Shown here: piece by piece, positions 21,444 through 29,887 of the stretch
How the letters are laid out: the number at the start of each line of letters is the position of its first letter
Position numbering within the stretch: the first letter of the stretch is position 1
Assembly (NCBI RefSeq): GCF_023156195.1
Contig: NZ_JAKUKA010000001.1
Coordinates: forward strand, 2,790,001-2,854,000
Direction: 5' to 3'
From: Chitinophaga sedimenti
GTDB lineage: Bacteria; Bacteroidota; Bacteroidia; Chitinophagales; Chitinophagaceae
Length of the DNA stretch: 64,000 bases
Notes under the pieces: model-generated
What the model was told of the DNA's origin: nothing
The model's database searches: none
What the model saw: only the letters and a program-made list of their open reading frames with translations
Program-made: the position numbers and the translations under genes

Positions 21444-22380
21444 TCAAATATTGACAAGCGACCCCGTGCGGGCAGTTTCCCGGAAAAGCAACGGGGTATT
21501 GCTGGCATACTGCCGGAAGTATTTATTGAAGTGCGATGGATATTCAAAGCCCGGGGCGTAAGCGATTTCGGCCACATCCCAGTCGGTATTGAGCAACAGT
21601 ACCTTGGCCTCCGCGATAATCCGTTCGTGGATCATTTCGCGGGTTGTTTTTCCCGTGCCTTTTTGATGACGGCGTTCAGGTAGTTCACATGTACGTTCAA
21701 CCGGGCCGCATAATCGGCCGGCGTCATCATTTTCAAGGGGCTCTCCGGCGAATCGACGGGGAACTGCTGGTCCATCAGGTGAAAGAACTTTGTTACCAGC
21801 CGGTCCGATCCCTGGTAATGCTTTTCTTCCAGGGGCCCGCGCAGCCGGATACCATCATGGATCAACGCGAACAGCAGGTTGCGGATCATATCGTATTTAT
21901 GCGGATAGTCACTGGCCATCAGTTCTTCCATCTCCAGAAAATACCTGGAAAATCTTTCTACCCCCGCTTCGTCCAGCAGAAATACAGATTCGAGCGTATC
22001 GTTGAACAACGGACTTTCATAACGGATTTCCTGGCGAAGACCGTTCAGCAAAAACGCATCATTAAAAATGCAACTGAACCCCGACTGCTCTTCCGACAAT
22101 GCCGGAACTCCACCGGCAGCGAGGGGCAGGAAAATATAATGGCGGGTTGCTCGATCACCACCTGCCTTTTGCTGGTACTATGCACCATTTGCCCTACACC
22201 GAGGCATATCTTATAGTAGTCGCGGCGGTTATACGGCGTTTTGCGGGGAATGTACGTGCGGCGGCGCACATTGAAGTGGCTGTTGCCTGCAAGCAGGTCG
22301 GCCGGCACGGGGTGGCCTACGCGTTCGTAGTACTGGCGGATGGTTTCAGTCTGTATCTGCATCTCCCTTATATATTTCAA
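21444..22380 (-). CDS. AraC family transcriptional regulator, frame broken twice
   Basis: Regulator of about 310 residues. Seen: an N-terminal sensor region (KYIREMQIQTETIRQYYERV onward) with cupin-like content, then the C-terminal AraC HTH domain, including AARLNVHVNYLNAVIKKATG and DVAEIAYAPGFEYPSHFNKY, ending LLFRETARTG. Breaks at GG 22104-22105 and the T5 run 21660-21664 are each repaired by one added base (giving FPALSEEQSG and KKGTGKTTREMIHER). It is followed by the Bcr/CflA-type exporter, its likely target. The frame breaks make it look like three short genes, but the HTH is complete. Confidence 0.85.
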
Positions 22381-22403
22381 AGCAAAGGTAAGGAAGATTC
22401 ACC

Positions 22404-23036
22404 TTAATCCCCGAACCGCCGCAGCAGGGCGTCCAGTTCGTTGCGGGTAAGATCCAGCTGGAGCCCGTCTACTGCAATGACCTTTTTCGCCCGCAGTTGT
22501 TGCAGGGTACGATTAAAGCTGCGAACGGTGATGCCGAGATAGGCCGCCATATCCTGCTTGGAAAAAAATACCTGTTGCGCTTCCTGTAACATAAGAAAGC
22601 GAAGCAGCCCGTACTCCAGCGGGTACACCTGCTGATAAGATGTGCGGACGCAGGTTTGCACGAGCCGCGTAGCCAATTCGCCCATCACCAGCCGGTTCAG
22701 GCTGGCATCACTGGCCAGCAGCGCGTTGAAGTCCGAATGGGGCATCGTCCAGGCGGTAACGGGAGTAATGGCTTCAATAGTGCAAATGCAGGGAGCGTTT
22801 CGGATCGCTTCCAGCTCACCAGTAATTTCACCGGGGCCTAGAAATTCGAAGATATAGTCCTTCCCGTTATCCTCCCGCATGTAACACTTGGTGATGCCTT
22901 CGCGGATCACATACACCTGCTGAATGCCGGCGCCCTGCCGCACGATGGCCTCGCCGGGCGACCAGGAGCGGCTCAGGAGGCGGTGGCCGGGTAATTGCGC
23001 CATATAGGCGGAGAAATCGGGATTGGTACGTAACAT
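22404..23036 (-). CDS. Crp/Fnr family transcriptional regulator
   Basis: Intact regulator of about 210 residues; ATG 23036 (MLRTNPDFSAY) fits better than the upstream start at 23054. Seen: a cyclic-nucleotide-binding-like beta roll with GEAIVRQGAGIQQVYVIREG and FLGPGEITGELEAI, then a C-terminal winged helix with FSKQDMAAYLGITVRSFNRT and LQQLRAKKVIAVDG. The residues that contact cAMP in Crp are not conserved in full, so the ligand is unclear. It is divergent from the acetyltransferase gene, and a palindrome lies between the two. Confidence 0.85.
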   Translation of the reverse strand: MLRTNPDFSAYMAQLPGHRLLSRSWSPGEAIVRQGAGIQQVYVIREGITKCYMREDNGKDYIFEFLGPGEITGELEAIRNAPCICTIEAITPVTAWTMPHSDFNALLASDASLNRLVMGELATRLVQTCVRTSYQQVYPLEYGLLRFLMLQEAQQVFFSKQDMAAYLGITVRSFNRTLQQLRAKKVIAVDGLQLDLTRNELDALLRRFGD

Positions 23037-23047
23037 AATGCCTGGGT

Positions 23048-23061
23048 GGGACAAATGTCCC
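23048..23061. promoter_or_regulatory. Palindromic operator between crp-type and cat-type genes
   Basis: GGGACAAATGTCCC has perfect 6-bp inverted arms (GGGACA/TGTCCC). It sits just upstream of the Crp/Fnr start and about 22 bp upstream of the -7 box of the acetyltransferase gene, a position suited to autoregulation or repression. Confidence 0.55.
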
Positions 23062-23082
23062 GTTTTTCGTTGTACTGCGGCC

Positions 23083-23090
23083 TAGTTTTG
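23083..23090 (+). promoter_or_regulatory. -7 box of the CAT-like gene
   Basis: TAGTTTTG matches TAnnTTTG, 21 bp upstream of the likely ATG at 23112. Confidence 0.6.
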
Positions 23091-23111
23091 CCGCACATTA
23101 AAGGTAAAACA

Positions 23112-23738
23112 ATGAAACAATTACTGGATATCGACAACTGGGCACGTAAAGAGCACTTCCATTTTTTCAGGCAATTTGAAGAGCCCTTTTTCGGCGTATG
23201 CGCCGATGTGGACTGCACCGGCGCCTATCAACGGGCGCAGGGTGGCCAGGGTTCCTTTTTCCTGACCTACCTGCATGCCACCCTGAAGGCGGCCAACGCC
23301 ATTGAGCCTTTCCGTTACCGGATCAACGACGGGCAGGTATGGGTATACGATGTGGTGCATGCTTCGCCCACGATCAACCGGCCGGACGGCAGTTTCGGCT
23401 TTGCTTATATCGACTACCACGAAGACTTCGGCCTGTTCGAGGAAGCCGGCAACCGGGAAATCCACCGCGTACGCGGCAGCAAAGGGCTGGCCCCTGCTGT
23501 TTCCGGCGAAAACGTGTTGCATTGCAGCGCACTGCCCTGGCTGAGCTTTACGGGGCTGTCGCACGCCCGGGCCTTTTCCTTTGCAGACAGCTGCCCAAAG
23601 ATATCCTTCGGGAAGATAAAAGACCAGCAGGGCCGTAAAATGATGCCCGTATCGGTACATGTGCACCATGCCCTGATGGACGGGTACCACGTAGGATTAT
23701 TCTATGAGCGGTTAACCGCCTTACTAACTAATCCTTGA
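23112..23738 (+). CDS. Chloramphenicol acetyltransferase-like enzyme (type A fold)
   Basis: Intact protein of about 208 residues, the length of classical CAT trimers. Seen: the catalytic HHxxxDG motif in SVHVHHALMDGYHVG, the N-terminal MKQLLDIDNWARKEHFHFFR resembling the CAT start, and the ALPWLSFTGLSH strand of the family. The enzyme would move acetyl from acetyl-CoA to a hydroxyl group. Chloramphenicol is the classical acceptor, but environmental CAT-fold proteins may use others. The start at 23046 lies upstream of the -7 box, so ATG 23112 is preferred. Divergent from the Crp/Fnr gene, which is its likely regulator. Confidence 0.87.
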   Translation: MKQLLDIDNWARKEHFHFFRQFEEPFFGVCADVDCTGAYQRAQGGQGSFFLTYLHATLKAANAIEPFRYRINDGQVWVYDVVHASPTINRPDGSFGFAYIDYHEDFGLFEEAGNREIHRVRGSKGLAPAVSGENVLHCSALPWLSFTGLSHARAFSFADSCPKISFGKIKDQQGRKMMPVSVHVHHALMDGYHVGLFYERLTALLTNP

Positions 23739-23808
23739 CTATTTCTGCGGATTTGCCTAATCTTGCCCCTGTTTTGGCCTCAAATAGCGGTCAAAGGCAA
23801 AAACCAAC

Positions 23809-24758
23809 ATGGCAGATACCCTTAAACATAAAATACAGTCGGCACAACCGGGGCTTGTTTTTTACAGTCTGACCCCACCGAAAATCACTACAGAGGCCAC
23901 TAAAATAGTTACCATCGCGGAAGCGCAGGTAGGCAGGCTGCAACACCTCGCGATCGACGGTTTGATTTTGTACGACATCCAGGACGAATCCATGCGTACC
24001 GATAAGGAGCGCCCGTTTTCGTTCATCCCTACCCTGGCGCCGGAGCATTACGGCCGCATTTCGCTGGCAGACCTGCCGGCGCCGAAGATCATCTATAAAA
24101 GCATTGCGAACCAAACGCGCGAGTCTTTCGGGAACTGGTTGCAGCAGAACGAAGACCTGGAGTACATGGTGTTTGTAGGCGCCTCGTCGAAGCAACAGGT
24201 GGAGAGCACGAACTTTTCGCTGGCCGATGCCTATCAGCTGCGTAAGGACAGGCACCCGGATTTACTGCTCGGCGGCGTTACCATCCCGGAGCGGCATACG
24301 AAGAAAGGTGATGAACACCGGCGCATCTTTGACAAGATGAAGAACGGCTGCAGCTTTTTGTGTCGCAGTGTGTATACAACATTAACGATACCAAAAACCT
24401 GTTATCGGACTACCATTACGAAAACGAGGGCGCACTCGCGCCGCTCATATTCACCCTTACCCCCTGCGGTTCCCTGAAAACCCTGCAGTTCATGGAATGG
24501 CTGGGCATTGAAGTGCCGAAGTGGCTGTACAACGACCTGAAAAACTCGAAAGATATACTCGAGGCGTCGGTGCAGACTTCCATCAATATCGCAAAAGAGA
24601 TCATGGAGTATGCGGGCGCAAAAGGAATCCCGGTGGGATTCAATATTGAAAGCATCTCTATCAAAAAAGAAGAAATCAATGCGGCGCAGGAGATACTGGA
24701 GCAAGTATTGAAGATGGTGAAGCCTGAATCGGTCCGATTAAAAACACCGGCATATTAA
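23809..24758 (+). CDS. Methylenetetrahydrofolate reductase-like protein, frame broken once
   Basis: Cytoplasmic protein of about 317 residues with the TIM-barrel pattern of the MetF/MTHFR group. Seen: FYSLTPPKIT at strand 1, the region LAIDGLILYDIQDES, LEYMVFVGASSKQQ, LLLGGVTIPERHTKKGDEHR, and in the second frame FVSQCVYNINDTKNLL and LAPLIFTLTPCGS. The frame breaks at T5 24355-24359; one added T joins SFFVSQCVYN. True MetF reduces methylene-THF to methyl-THF with FAD and NAD(P)H. This is a divergent relative with no methionine gene nearby, so the substrate is an inference. Confidence 0.7.
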
Positions 24759-24766
24759 TAGCGAAG

Positions 24767-24794
24767 GCCCGCAGCACTGCTTGCGGGCTTTTTT
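24767..24794 (+). terminator. Intrinsic terminator after the MTHFR-like gene
   Basis: Stem GCCCGCA/TGCGGGC with an 8-nt loop, followed by T6. Confidence 0.88.
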
Positions 24795-25048
24795 ATTTAA
24801 CCGGACAGGTTAAAAAATAACACCAATCCTAAAGGGCGGCCGAAGACCGGGACTAGCGGCTCCCCTCTGTATATAAAATAGAAAGACAACGCCCTACCTA
24901 TTTTAACCAATATGTCAAAGAACTAACTTCAGTACGTTCAGGAATCTTTTCGTGAACGTACATCCTGCTCCAACACAGCCTTTACATCATCTTCCGACGG
25001 TAATGCCAGCTTGTAGTTGGATGCGATTTAATCATCCGGTCTTTTTCC

Positions 25049-25690
25049 TTACACTGGATGATGCCGATGGTCGTCAGCGATGTTATCGCTAACGACCATC
25101 GCGTTAACGGCGGGTGGATACATCACACTTTCACCTTCCATCACCATTTCCCTTACCGTTTCATTGCCGGGCAGATCTTTCACCGAAACAACCACACGAC
25201 AGCCATCCAACTGCTTCTTACCAGGCACAAACAACCACCGCTCATCGTCTTCCTGTACCGCCGCGCCCTTCTCCACCAGTTCACCGTTGCGGCTGTACAA
25301 ACGCACCGTTACCATGGCCACTTTGAAATTATCCGTAGCCATTACGACGATACCGCTGTCGCCGATCTCCACACCATGGATCACGGGCGCTTGCAGAAAG
25401 TCGGCGATGGCCAGGTTGTGTACGTTCAGTGAGCCATGGAGGCCTGCCTTATAAGTAGCATGCAACAAAGCCGATTTCCGCACTTTTGCTGACCATAACG
25501 CACCACCCCGGAAGTTCGCTTTCGTGCGCTCCTGGGCATCCGTGCCCCTGCCGGGACGCTTGCGCGGAGCCTTCGCAATAATCTGTTTGCCATAGCGGTA
25601 ATACACAACGACCTGCTTACCGAACTGGCCGCTGGCACCACTGGAGATGGCGTTAAAACCTTGCTGGATCATAAGCGATGTTTTATACAA
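25049..25690 (-). CDS. Hypothetical protein with N-terminal Gly-rich/basic segment
   Basis: Open frame of 213 residues that I cannot assign. The N-terminus (IQQGFNAISSGASGQFGKQV, then VVYYRYGKQIIAKAPRKRPG) is Gly-rich and then basic, resembling the start of small Bacteroidota proteins of the DUF6266 kind, but that is only a guess. The middle (DFLQAPVIHGVEIGDSGIVV) looks like beta-sandwich sequence. No signal peptide or membrane helix is seen. The last 20 codons overlap a long perfect-looking hairpin (25065-25101), so the true C-terminus is uncertain. No partner gene is adjacent on the same strand. Confidence 0.6.
   Translation of the reverse strand: MYKTSLMIQQGFNAISSGASGQFGKQVVVYYRYGKQIIAKAPRKRPGRGTDAQERTKANFRGGALWSAKVRKSALLHATYKAGLHGSLNVHNLAIADFLQAPVIHGVEIGDSGIVVMATDNFKVAMVTVRLYSRNGELVEKGAAVQEDDERWLFVPGKKQLDGCRVVVSVKDLPGNETVREMVMEGESVMYPPAVNAMVVSDNIADDHRHHPV
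25065..25101. repeat. Long inverted repeat (hairpin)
   Basis: Arms CGATGGTCGT-c-AGCGAT and ATCGCT-a-ACGACCATCG pair over 16 of 17 positions around a 3-nt loop (GTT). It lies inside the 3' end of the hypothetical gene. It is not followed by a clear T-run, so it is not a standard terminator. Confidence 0.8.
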
Positions 25691-25861
25691 AGATGGGGGT
25701 CAAATTTGCGTTTGCCCGTATCATTTTGTCGCAAAAAGAGTCAATTTATCGCAAAGATGCGGGGCGAAAATGCGCTTCGCCATATCACTTTCGGTTGAAA
25801 AAGTCATTTTGTGTCAACGTGGAAAGTTGTACGATCGGGTAACGGGATATGGGTAGATTGG

Positions 25862-25915
25862 ATGGTTCAGTGGTGGTTGGGTGATGGTTGGGTGAAGGTC
25901 CGTGGAGGTCTGTCA
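25862..25915. repeat. Degenerate 11-bp tandem repeat
   Basis: Units of the form ATGGTTCAGTG, GTGGTTGGGTG, ATGGTTGGGTG, AAGGTCCGTGG follow one another with period 11. The surrounding gap 25691-26090 (400 bp) holds no recognisable gene, only this array and short repeats of TCGCAAA. Confidence 0.6.
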
Positions 25916-26090
25916 ATGACGCTTATGAAAGTATGCGCCGGACGGAACAGCAAGCTGAAATGTTTGCCGGCACTCGTTAAAGCGTACTTTAAGATAAAGG
26001 TTCTTTCATCACAATACCCTAAATTTATGCTATAAGATTTCCCGGCAACACCTGCGTAAACGGGACATCATTCTAAATTCCTGACAGCAT

Positions 26091-26389
26091 ATGACAGACA
26101 AACGTACATCTCCGCATATATTAAGCACCTCTACCAACCTGTTGGGCTTTTGCTTATTCGTCATCACGGCCCTGCATGTTACCAATAAAGCAGCTATCAC
26201 CTACATCGATGAGGCAGCATCCGGCACGGCACTTTTCCTGGCCATATCATCCCTGCTCTCTTTTTCTCGATCCGGCTAAGCGGCACGCGCTGGGAAAGTA
26301 AGCTGGAACTGATCGCCGATTACTTGTTCATCACCGCGCTGATCGCGATCATCGTGCTGATCGCATTTATTATGCTCAATTACATTTAA
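26091..26389 (+). CDS. Small hypothetical membrane protein, frame broken once
   Basis: Protein of about 100 residues with three predicted membrane helices: TNLLGFCLFVITALHV, GTALFLAISSLLSFF and, after the break, LFITALIAIIVLIAFIMLNY. The frame breaks at T5 26261-26265; one added T gives FFSIRLSGTRWESKLELIAD. Function unknown; it stands alone. Confidence 0.6.
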
Positions 26390-26409
26390 CCCACGTGTAG
26401 TAGCGTTTA

Positions 26410-26866
26410 TTAAATCGGATACGCCGTATCACTCTTCGCCTCCGACAACACAAAGAAACTCTGCACCGTCGTAATATCCGGCAACGTTGCCAGCTTACGA
26501 TACAGTATGTGATAAGTCCATATCTGTTGTCGCTATTCGTAAAATAAAATCGAAGGTACCCGTCATCTGGAAACACTCCATCACTTCAGGAAACTTCACT
26601 ACTTCCTCCTCAAACCGGCTCAGCGTAGCCGCCGAGTGATCCTTCAGCAGCACATGGCTAAAGGCGATCAGGCCCTTGTTAATCTTCTTCCGGTCAACGA
26701 TGGCGACAATACGTTTAATATACCCCTGTTCTTTCAGTCGCCGGACCCGTTCGTGAATGGTGGCTACCGACTTATGAAGTTTGAAGGAAATCTCCTTATT
26801 GGTTAGTTCAGCATCCTGTTGCAGCAACCGGAGAATCGCTATGTCTGTTTGATCTATGTCTTGCAT
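26410..26866 (-). CDS. Lrp/AsnC family transcriptional regulator, frame broken once
   Basis: Regulator of about 152 residues. Seen: the N-terminal HTH (DQTDIAILRLLQQDAELTNK, then EISFKLHKSVATIHERVRRL, then KEQGYIKRIVAIVDRKKI) and the C-terminal RAM effector domain (MECFQMTGTFDFILRI and, after the break, YRKLATLPDITTVQSFFVLS). The frame breaks near 26514-26520; one added base carries the frame to a stop at 26410 (AYPI end). Lrp proteins respond to amino acids. The regulated genes are unknown; the flanking genes are not metabolic. Confidence 0.82.
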
Positions 26867-27199
26867 TGTTAGTATGGTTTAAACTGGCATCCGGAAGATA
26901 TTCGGGACTACTCCCCCACATGGCAGCCAGCATCGTAAAAAAGATAACATTTTGGCGAATTGACCGAATATTTTACGGTTTATTGGCCGACACTGTGGAA
27001 TTTAAAAATCATTATTGAACTTAGTATGGAAATAATACGGCAGCAATTTAGCATATTTTCTACATCAGTCTGTTACCGCCGCAGTAAAAAAATAAAGACC
27101 AAAAACCAGCCATGATTCGCGGAGTTTCTGTAACCGGAGGCTCCGTTTTTATTAATGCATTCATACACCAAAACTTTTTGAAACTTGTAACTGAAAGCA

Positions 27200-27226
27200 T
27201 GCCCGGGATCTCCCGGGGCTTTTTTG
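27200..27226 (+). terminator. Orphan terminator facing right
   Basis: GCCCGGG-ATCT-CCCGGGGC followed by T6. No CDS on the plus strand ends just before it. It lies in the gap 26867-27503 (637 bp), which holds no recognisable gene. Confidence 0.65.
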
Positions 27227-27231
27227 AAAAA

Positions 27232-27269
27232 AAAAATGCCGCCTTCCCGTAAAAGAAGACGGCATTTTT
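27232..27269 (-). terminator. Bidirectional-looking terminator downstream of PUL 1
   Basis: Arms AAAAATGCCG-c-CTTC and GAAG-a-CGGCATTTTT with an 8-nt loop. On the minus strand it ends in a T-rich run and would stop transcripts of PUL 1, 235 bp after its last stop codon. Confidence 0.7.
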
Positions 27270-27503
27270 GATCAATGACTTACACCCCTATCCTGACACT
27301 GCTGCTAATGCTGCATGAAAACCACAAACATAGACATGTATGCGGAGTCAATATACGATTACAAATTGTCAACCAAATAGTGCCTATAGCACTAATTGAG
27401 CATTTAACAGGCGTAAAAACTGCAGACCGCAAAGCGATCAGAACAGATCGCCAGTTGCGGCCAGCGTTGTACCACCGATACTAGTCAGCGATACTATAAA
27501 GTT

Positions 27504-28680
27504 TTATTCCTTTACTCTTAAATTCTGGTTACCCGATACCATGTTCGCCACTACCCCCATCGACACCACAGTTTCTGCTGTAAGCGTAAAATTTGCATCA
27601 AGCGTTTTGTTGTTCAGGCTACCGTTGGTAAACTTCCCAAAACCAAGGCTTTGTTCGTATGCAGCAGCATCAGGGATAGTCGTACCAGCTGCGGCAACCA
27701 GGTAGGTTGCCGGGAGATCGTAGGCAATACTTTCTACCGACGCCTGCAGCTTGTACTTACCGGCGGGCAATGTTACCGTCTGGTAAATTTTACCGTTGTT
27801 AATGGCTGGCGTACCCCAGTATTCGAAAGCCAGTGGTACCATAACCGGGATAATTATCGAAACCGCCCTGCCCGCTGATATTCTTTGCAGCGGCGTTGGT
27901 CGTCCAATCGGCAAGGGTACCAAAACGACCATTGGCCATTACCGCAGCGTTAAAAGGAAAACCTGCATTTTTCAGGTACAGCGAAGTAATGTCCGCCGTT
28001 ACGCCTTTTTGCTGCCAGGCAGTGTAAAACGTATCTATGGAAGCGGAATCCGGCAGGTATAATGTTCTGTATTCAAAGCGGGAACCAGTTTTATAGTCGG
28101 CCAGCAAAGAAGTATCGCTGATAGCATTTATTATTCGTTTAATTTGCGCGCCGGCGTTATTGGTATATCGCAATTCTGTAAACAATGCCTCCTGGTCTGC
28201 ACTATACCAGCTGATTTCGGCATTTCCGCTTTTTATTTCCGCCGTTTTCACCAGCCGGTTTAAGAGCCCTGCCTGGTAAGTATCGCCGAATACCTCACCA
28301 GACCGCATTACCGTCACAGAGGCGTTGCCATCCGCATCATAGGAAATAATCTCAAAATTATAGTTTCCCTCTACCAGGTTATTGATGTACAGTTTAATGG
28401 TATCCACACCTGTTGTGCGCTTAACGACTACAGCGGTGGAATCTCTGCGATTATTCCAGTAAACTTTTGCATTGCTCACTTTCGGGTCCGCTATGTACAA
28501 CCATTGCAGCAAAACCCTGTTCTTACCAGGGAACACTTTTACGGAATCGGCCTTTCCGGTATATAACTTCTCCCGTCCGTCGGTGAATTTGTCGCGATAG
28601 TCATCCATCTTAGTGCAGGCAGAGAACAATGCCACGGCAGTGAAAAAGAGGAATAAAATCCTGTTATTGTTTGGCTTCAT
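27504..28680 (-). CDS. DUF4998 surface lipoprotein with DUF5013-like C-terminus, frame broken once
   Basis: Last gene of PUL 1, about 392 residues. Seen: a lipoprotein signal (FLFFTAVALFSAC), the DUF4998 start pattern KMDDYRDKFTDGREKLYTGK, fibronectin-like repeats (VLLQWLYIADPKVSNAKVYW, NYNFEIISYDADGNAS), and a C-terminal galactose-binding-like module with GKIYQTVTLPAGKYKLQASV similar to DUF5013. The frame breaks at AAA 27826-27828, where removing one base gives GFEYWGTPAINNG. It is probably anchored on the cell surface beside SusD and binds a glycan. It starts 5 bp after the DUF5000 gene. Confidence 0.8.
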
Positions 28681-28685
28681 GTGTA

Positions 28686-29864
28686 TTATTTATCGTTGCC
28701 ATAAAAAGTCATTTCAGAAATATGAGCAGCCTGCCCGCCTTTGCCAATCCAGGTATCCAGTACTTTTACGCGGATGTACCGTACTTTCGGCGCGGTGAGC
28801 GGAATGTTGAACTCCTCGCCCCGTGCTGCAGCTTCCACGTCCTCTGTAGTGTTCATCCCCGTTGGCTGGCCCGAAGGCTTCACGGAAGTACACTCCACCA
28901 GCTTTTCCCAGTTGTTCCAGCTGCCGTCGGACGGTGGGTTTACAGAACCCCATACTTCATAATGCCGCGGATTACCGTGATTGTAGATCCACACACCCCG
29001 GCGCTGCCACAATACAAAACGACTTAACTTGGCCGTTACGCCCAGGTCGAAACTAACATGCATGGGCATGGCGCCATCTGCAGAATGCCACATTTCTCCT
29101 TCGGCGGCTATTTTGCCGTTCCACAAGTTCGGTATGGGGAGCCCCCAGCCTACAGCAATATCCGTCGGCAGCACTACCGCGCGGAACTTCGATTTGTCAA
29201 GTTCTTTTTCGAAAATGGGCGTCATGGTCTGAAACACCGTATCCGTGCGGTTATCCCACCTGTCTCTTAAGTAAACCGCAAACTCAGTTTGTTCGGACGG
29301 AAAACCCCGCGAAGTAAAATTCCCTTCTTTCTGTTTGGAGTAAAAGGTTTCATACAGCACAAACGCTCCTGTAGAATCTTTGTAACAAACGACTACCGCC
29401 AGATCGGCTTCCGAAGGGTTATTGTAATGGATATTTACGCCCCCGAAATCTTCTTTGAGCTGCACGGTTTTAAAAGCATCATACACGGGCGGCGTATTCG
29501 CCTTTACTTCAATCTCCGATGCCGCAGACTTGTTTTCGCTGCGATTAACCGCATATAGCTTCATTTTATACTTTGCCGTATCTGCGAAGCCCTCCACCGT
29601 TATTGAATTAGTGTAGTAAGAAGCCTTTACTGATACCTCTTTCCCGTATTTGTTCGTATAAACAGCCTGTACATACAGCAGGTCCTTATCTGCAGGAAGG
29701 GAATACGTCATTTTTACCGCGCCGGGCAGACTTTCGTACGTCACGTTACTCACAGGGGCAGGACTGCCGCCAGCGGATTCCAGCGGTTTAAGCTGTTCGC
29801 GTTCGCAGCCAAAAAAAGCTGCTGCCAATAGCGCCCAGGACGTCATTTTTATATATCGTTTCAT
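28686..29864 (-). CDS. DUF4959/DUF5000 glycan-binding-type surface lipoprotein
   Basis: Intact 392-residue lipoprotein, fourth gene of PUL 1. Seen: a lipid-attachment signal (WALLAAAFFGCE), an N-terminal beta-sandwich (DUF4959-like, VTYESLPGAVKMTYSLPADK), a middle domain (DUF5126-like, TVQLKEDFGGVNIHYNNPSE), and a C-terminal discoidin-like domain (HVSFDLGVTAKLSRFVLWQR and KVRYIRVKVLDTWIGKGGQA). Such proteins take the surface glycan-binding place in SusCD loci. It lies 24 bp after susD. Confidence 0.85.
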   Translation of the reverse strand: MKRYIKMTSWALLAAAFFGCEREQLKPLESAGGSPAPVSNVTYESLPGAVKMTYSLPADKDLLYVQAVYTNKYGKEVSVKASYYTNSITVEGFADTAKYKMKLYAVNRSENKSAASEIEVKANTPPVYDAFKTVQLKEDFGGVNIHYNNPSEADLAVVVCYKDSTGAFVLYETFYSKQKEGNFTSRGFPSEQTEFAVYLRDRWDNRTDTVFQTMTPIFEKELDKSKFRAVVLPTDIAVGWGLPIPNLWNGKIAAEGEMWHSADGAMPMHVSFDLGVTAKLSRFVLWQRRGVWIYNHGNPRHYEVWGSVNPPSDGSWNNWEKLVECTSVKPSGQPTGMNTTEDVEAAARGEEFNIPLTAPKVRYIRVKVLDTWIGKGGQAAHISEMTFYGNDK

Positions 29865-29887
29865 ACAAATCTTTTTTGAAGTAATTG

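Noticed and set aside
23046..23111. Longer N-terminus of the CAT-like enzyme
   Set aside because: It would start upstream of the -7 box and adds residues that CAT enzymes lack.
27060..27484. Short frames of about 70 residues on both strands
   Set aside because: They run through terminator hairpins, have odd composition and no family resemblance.
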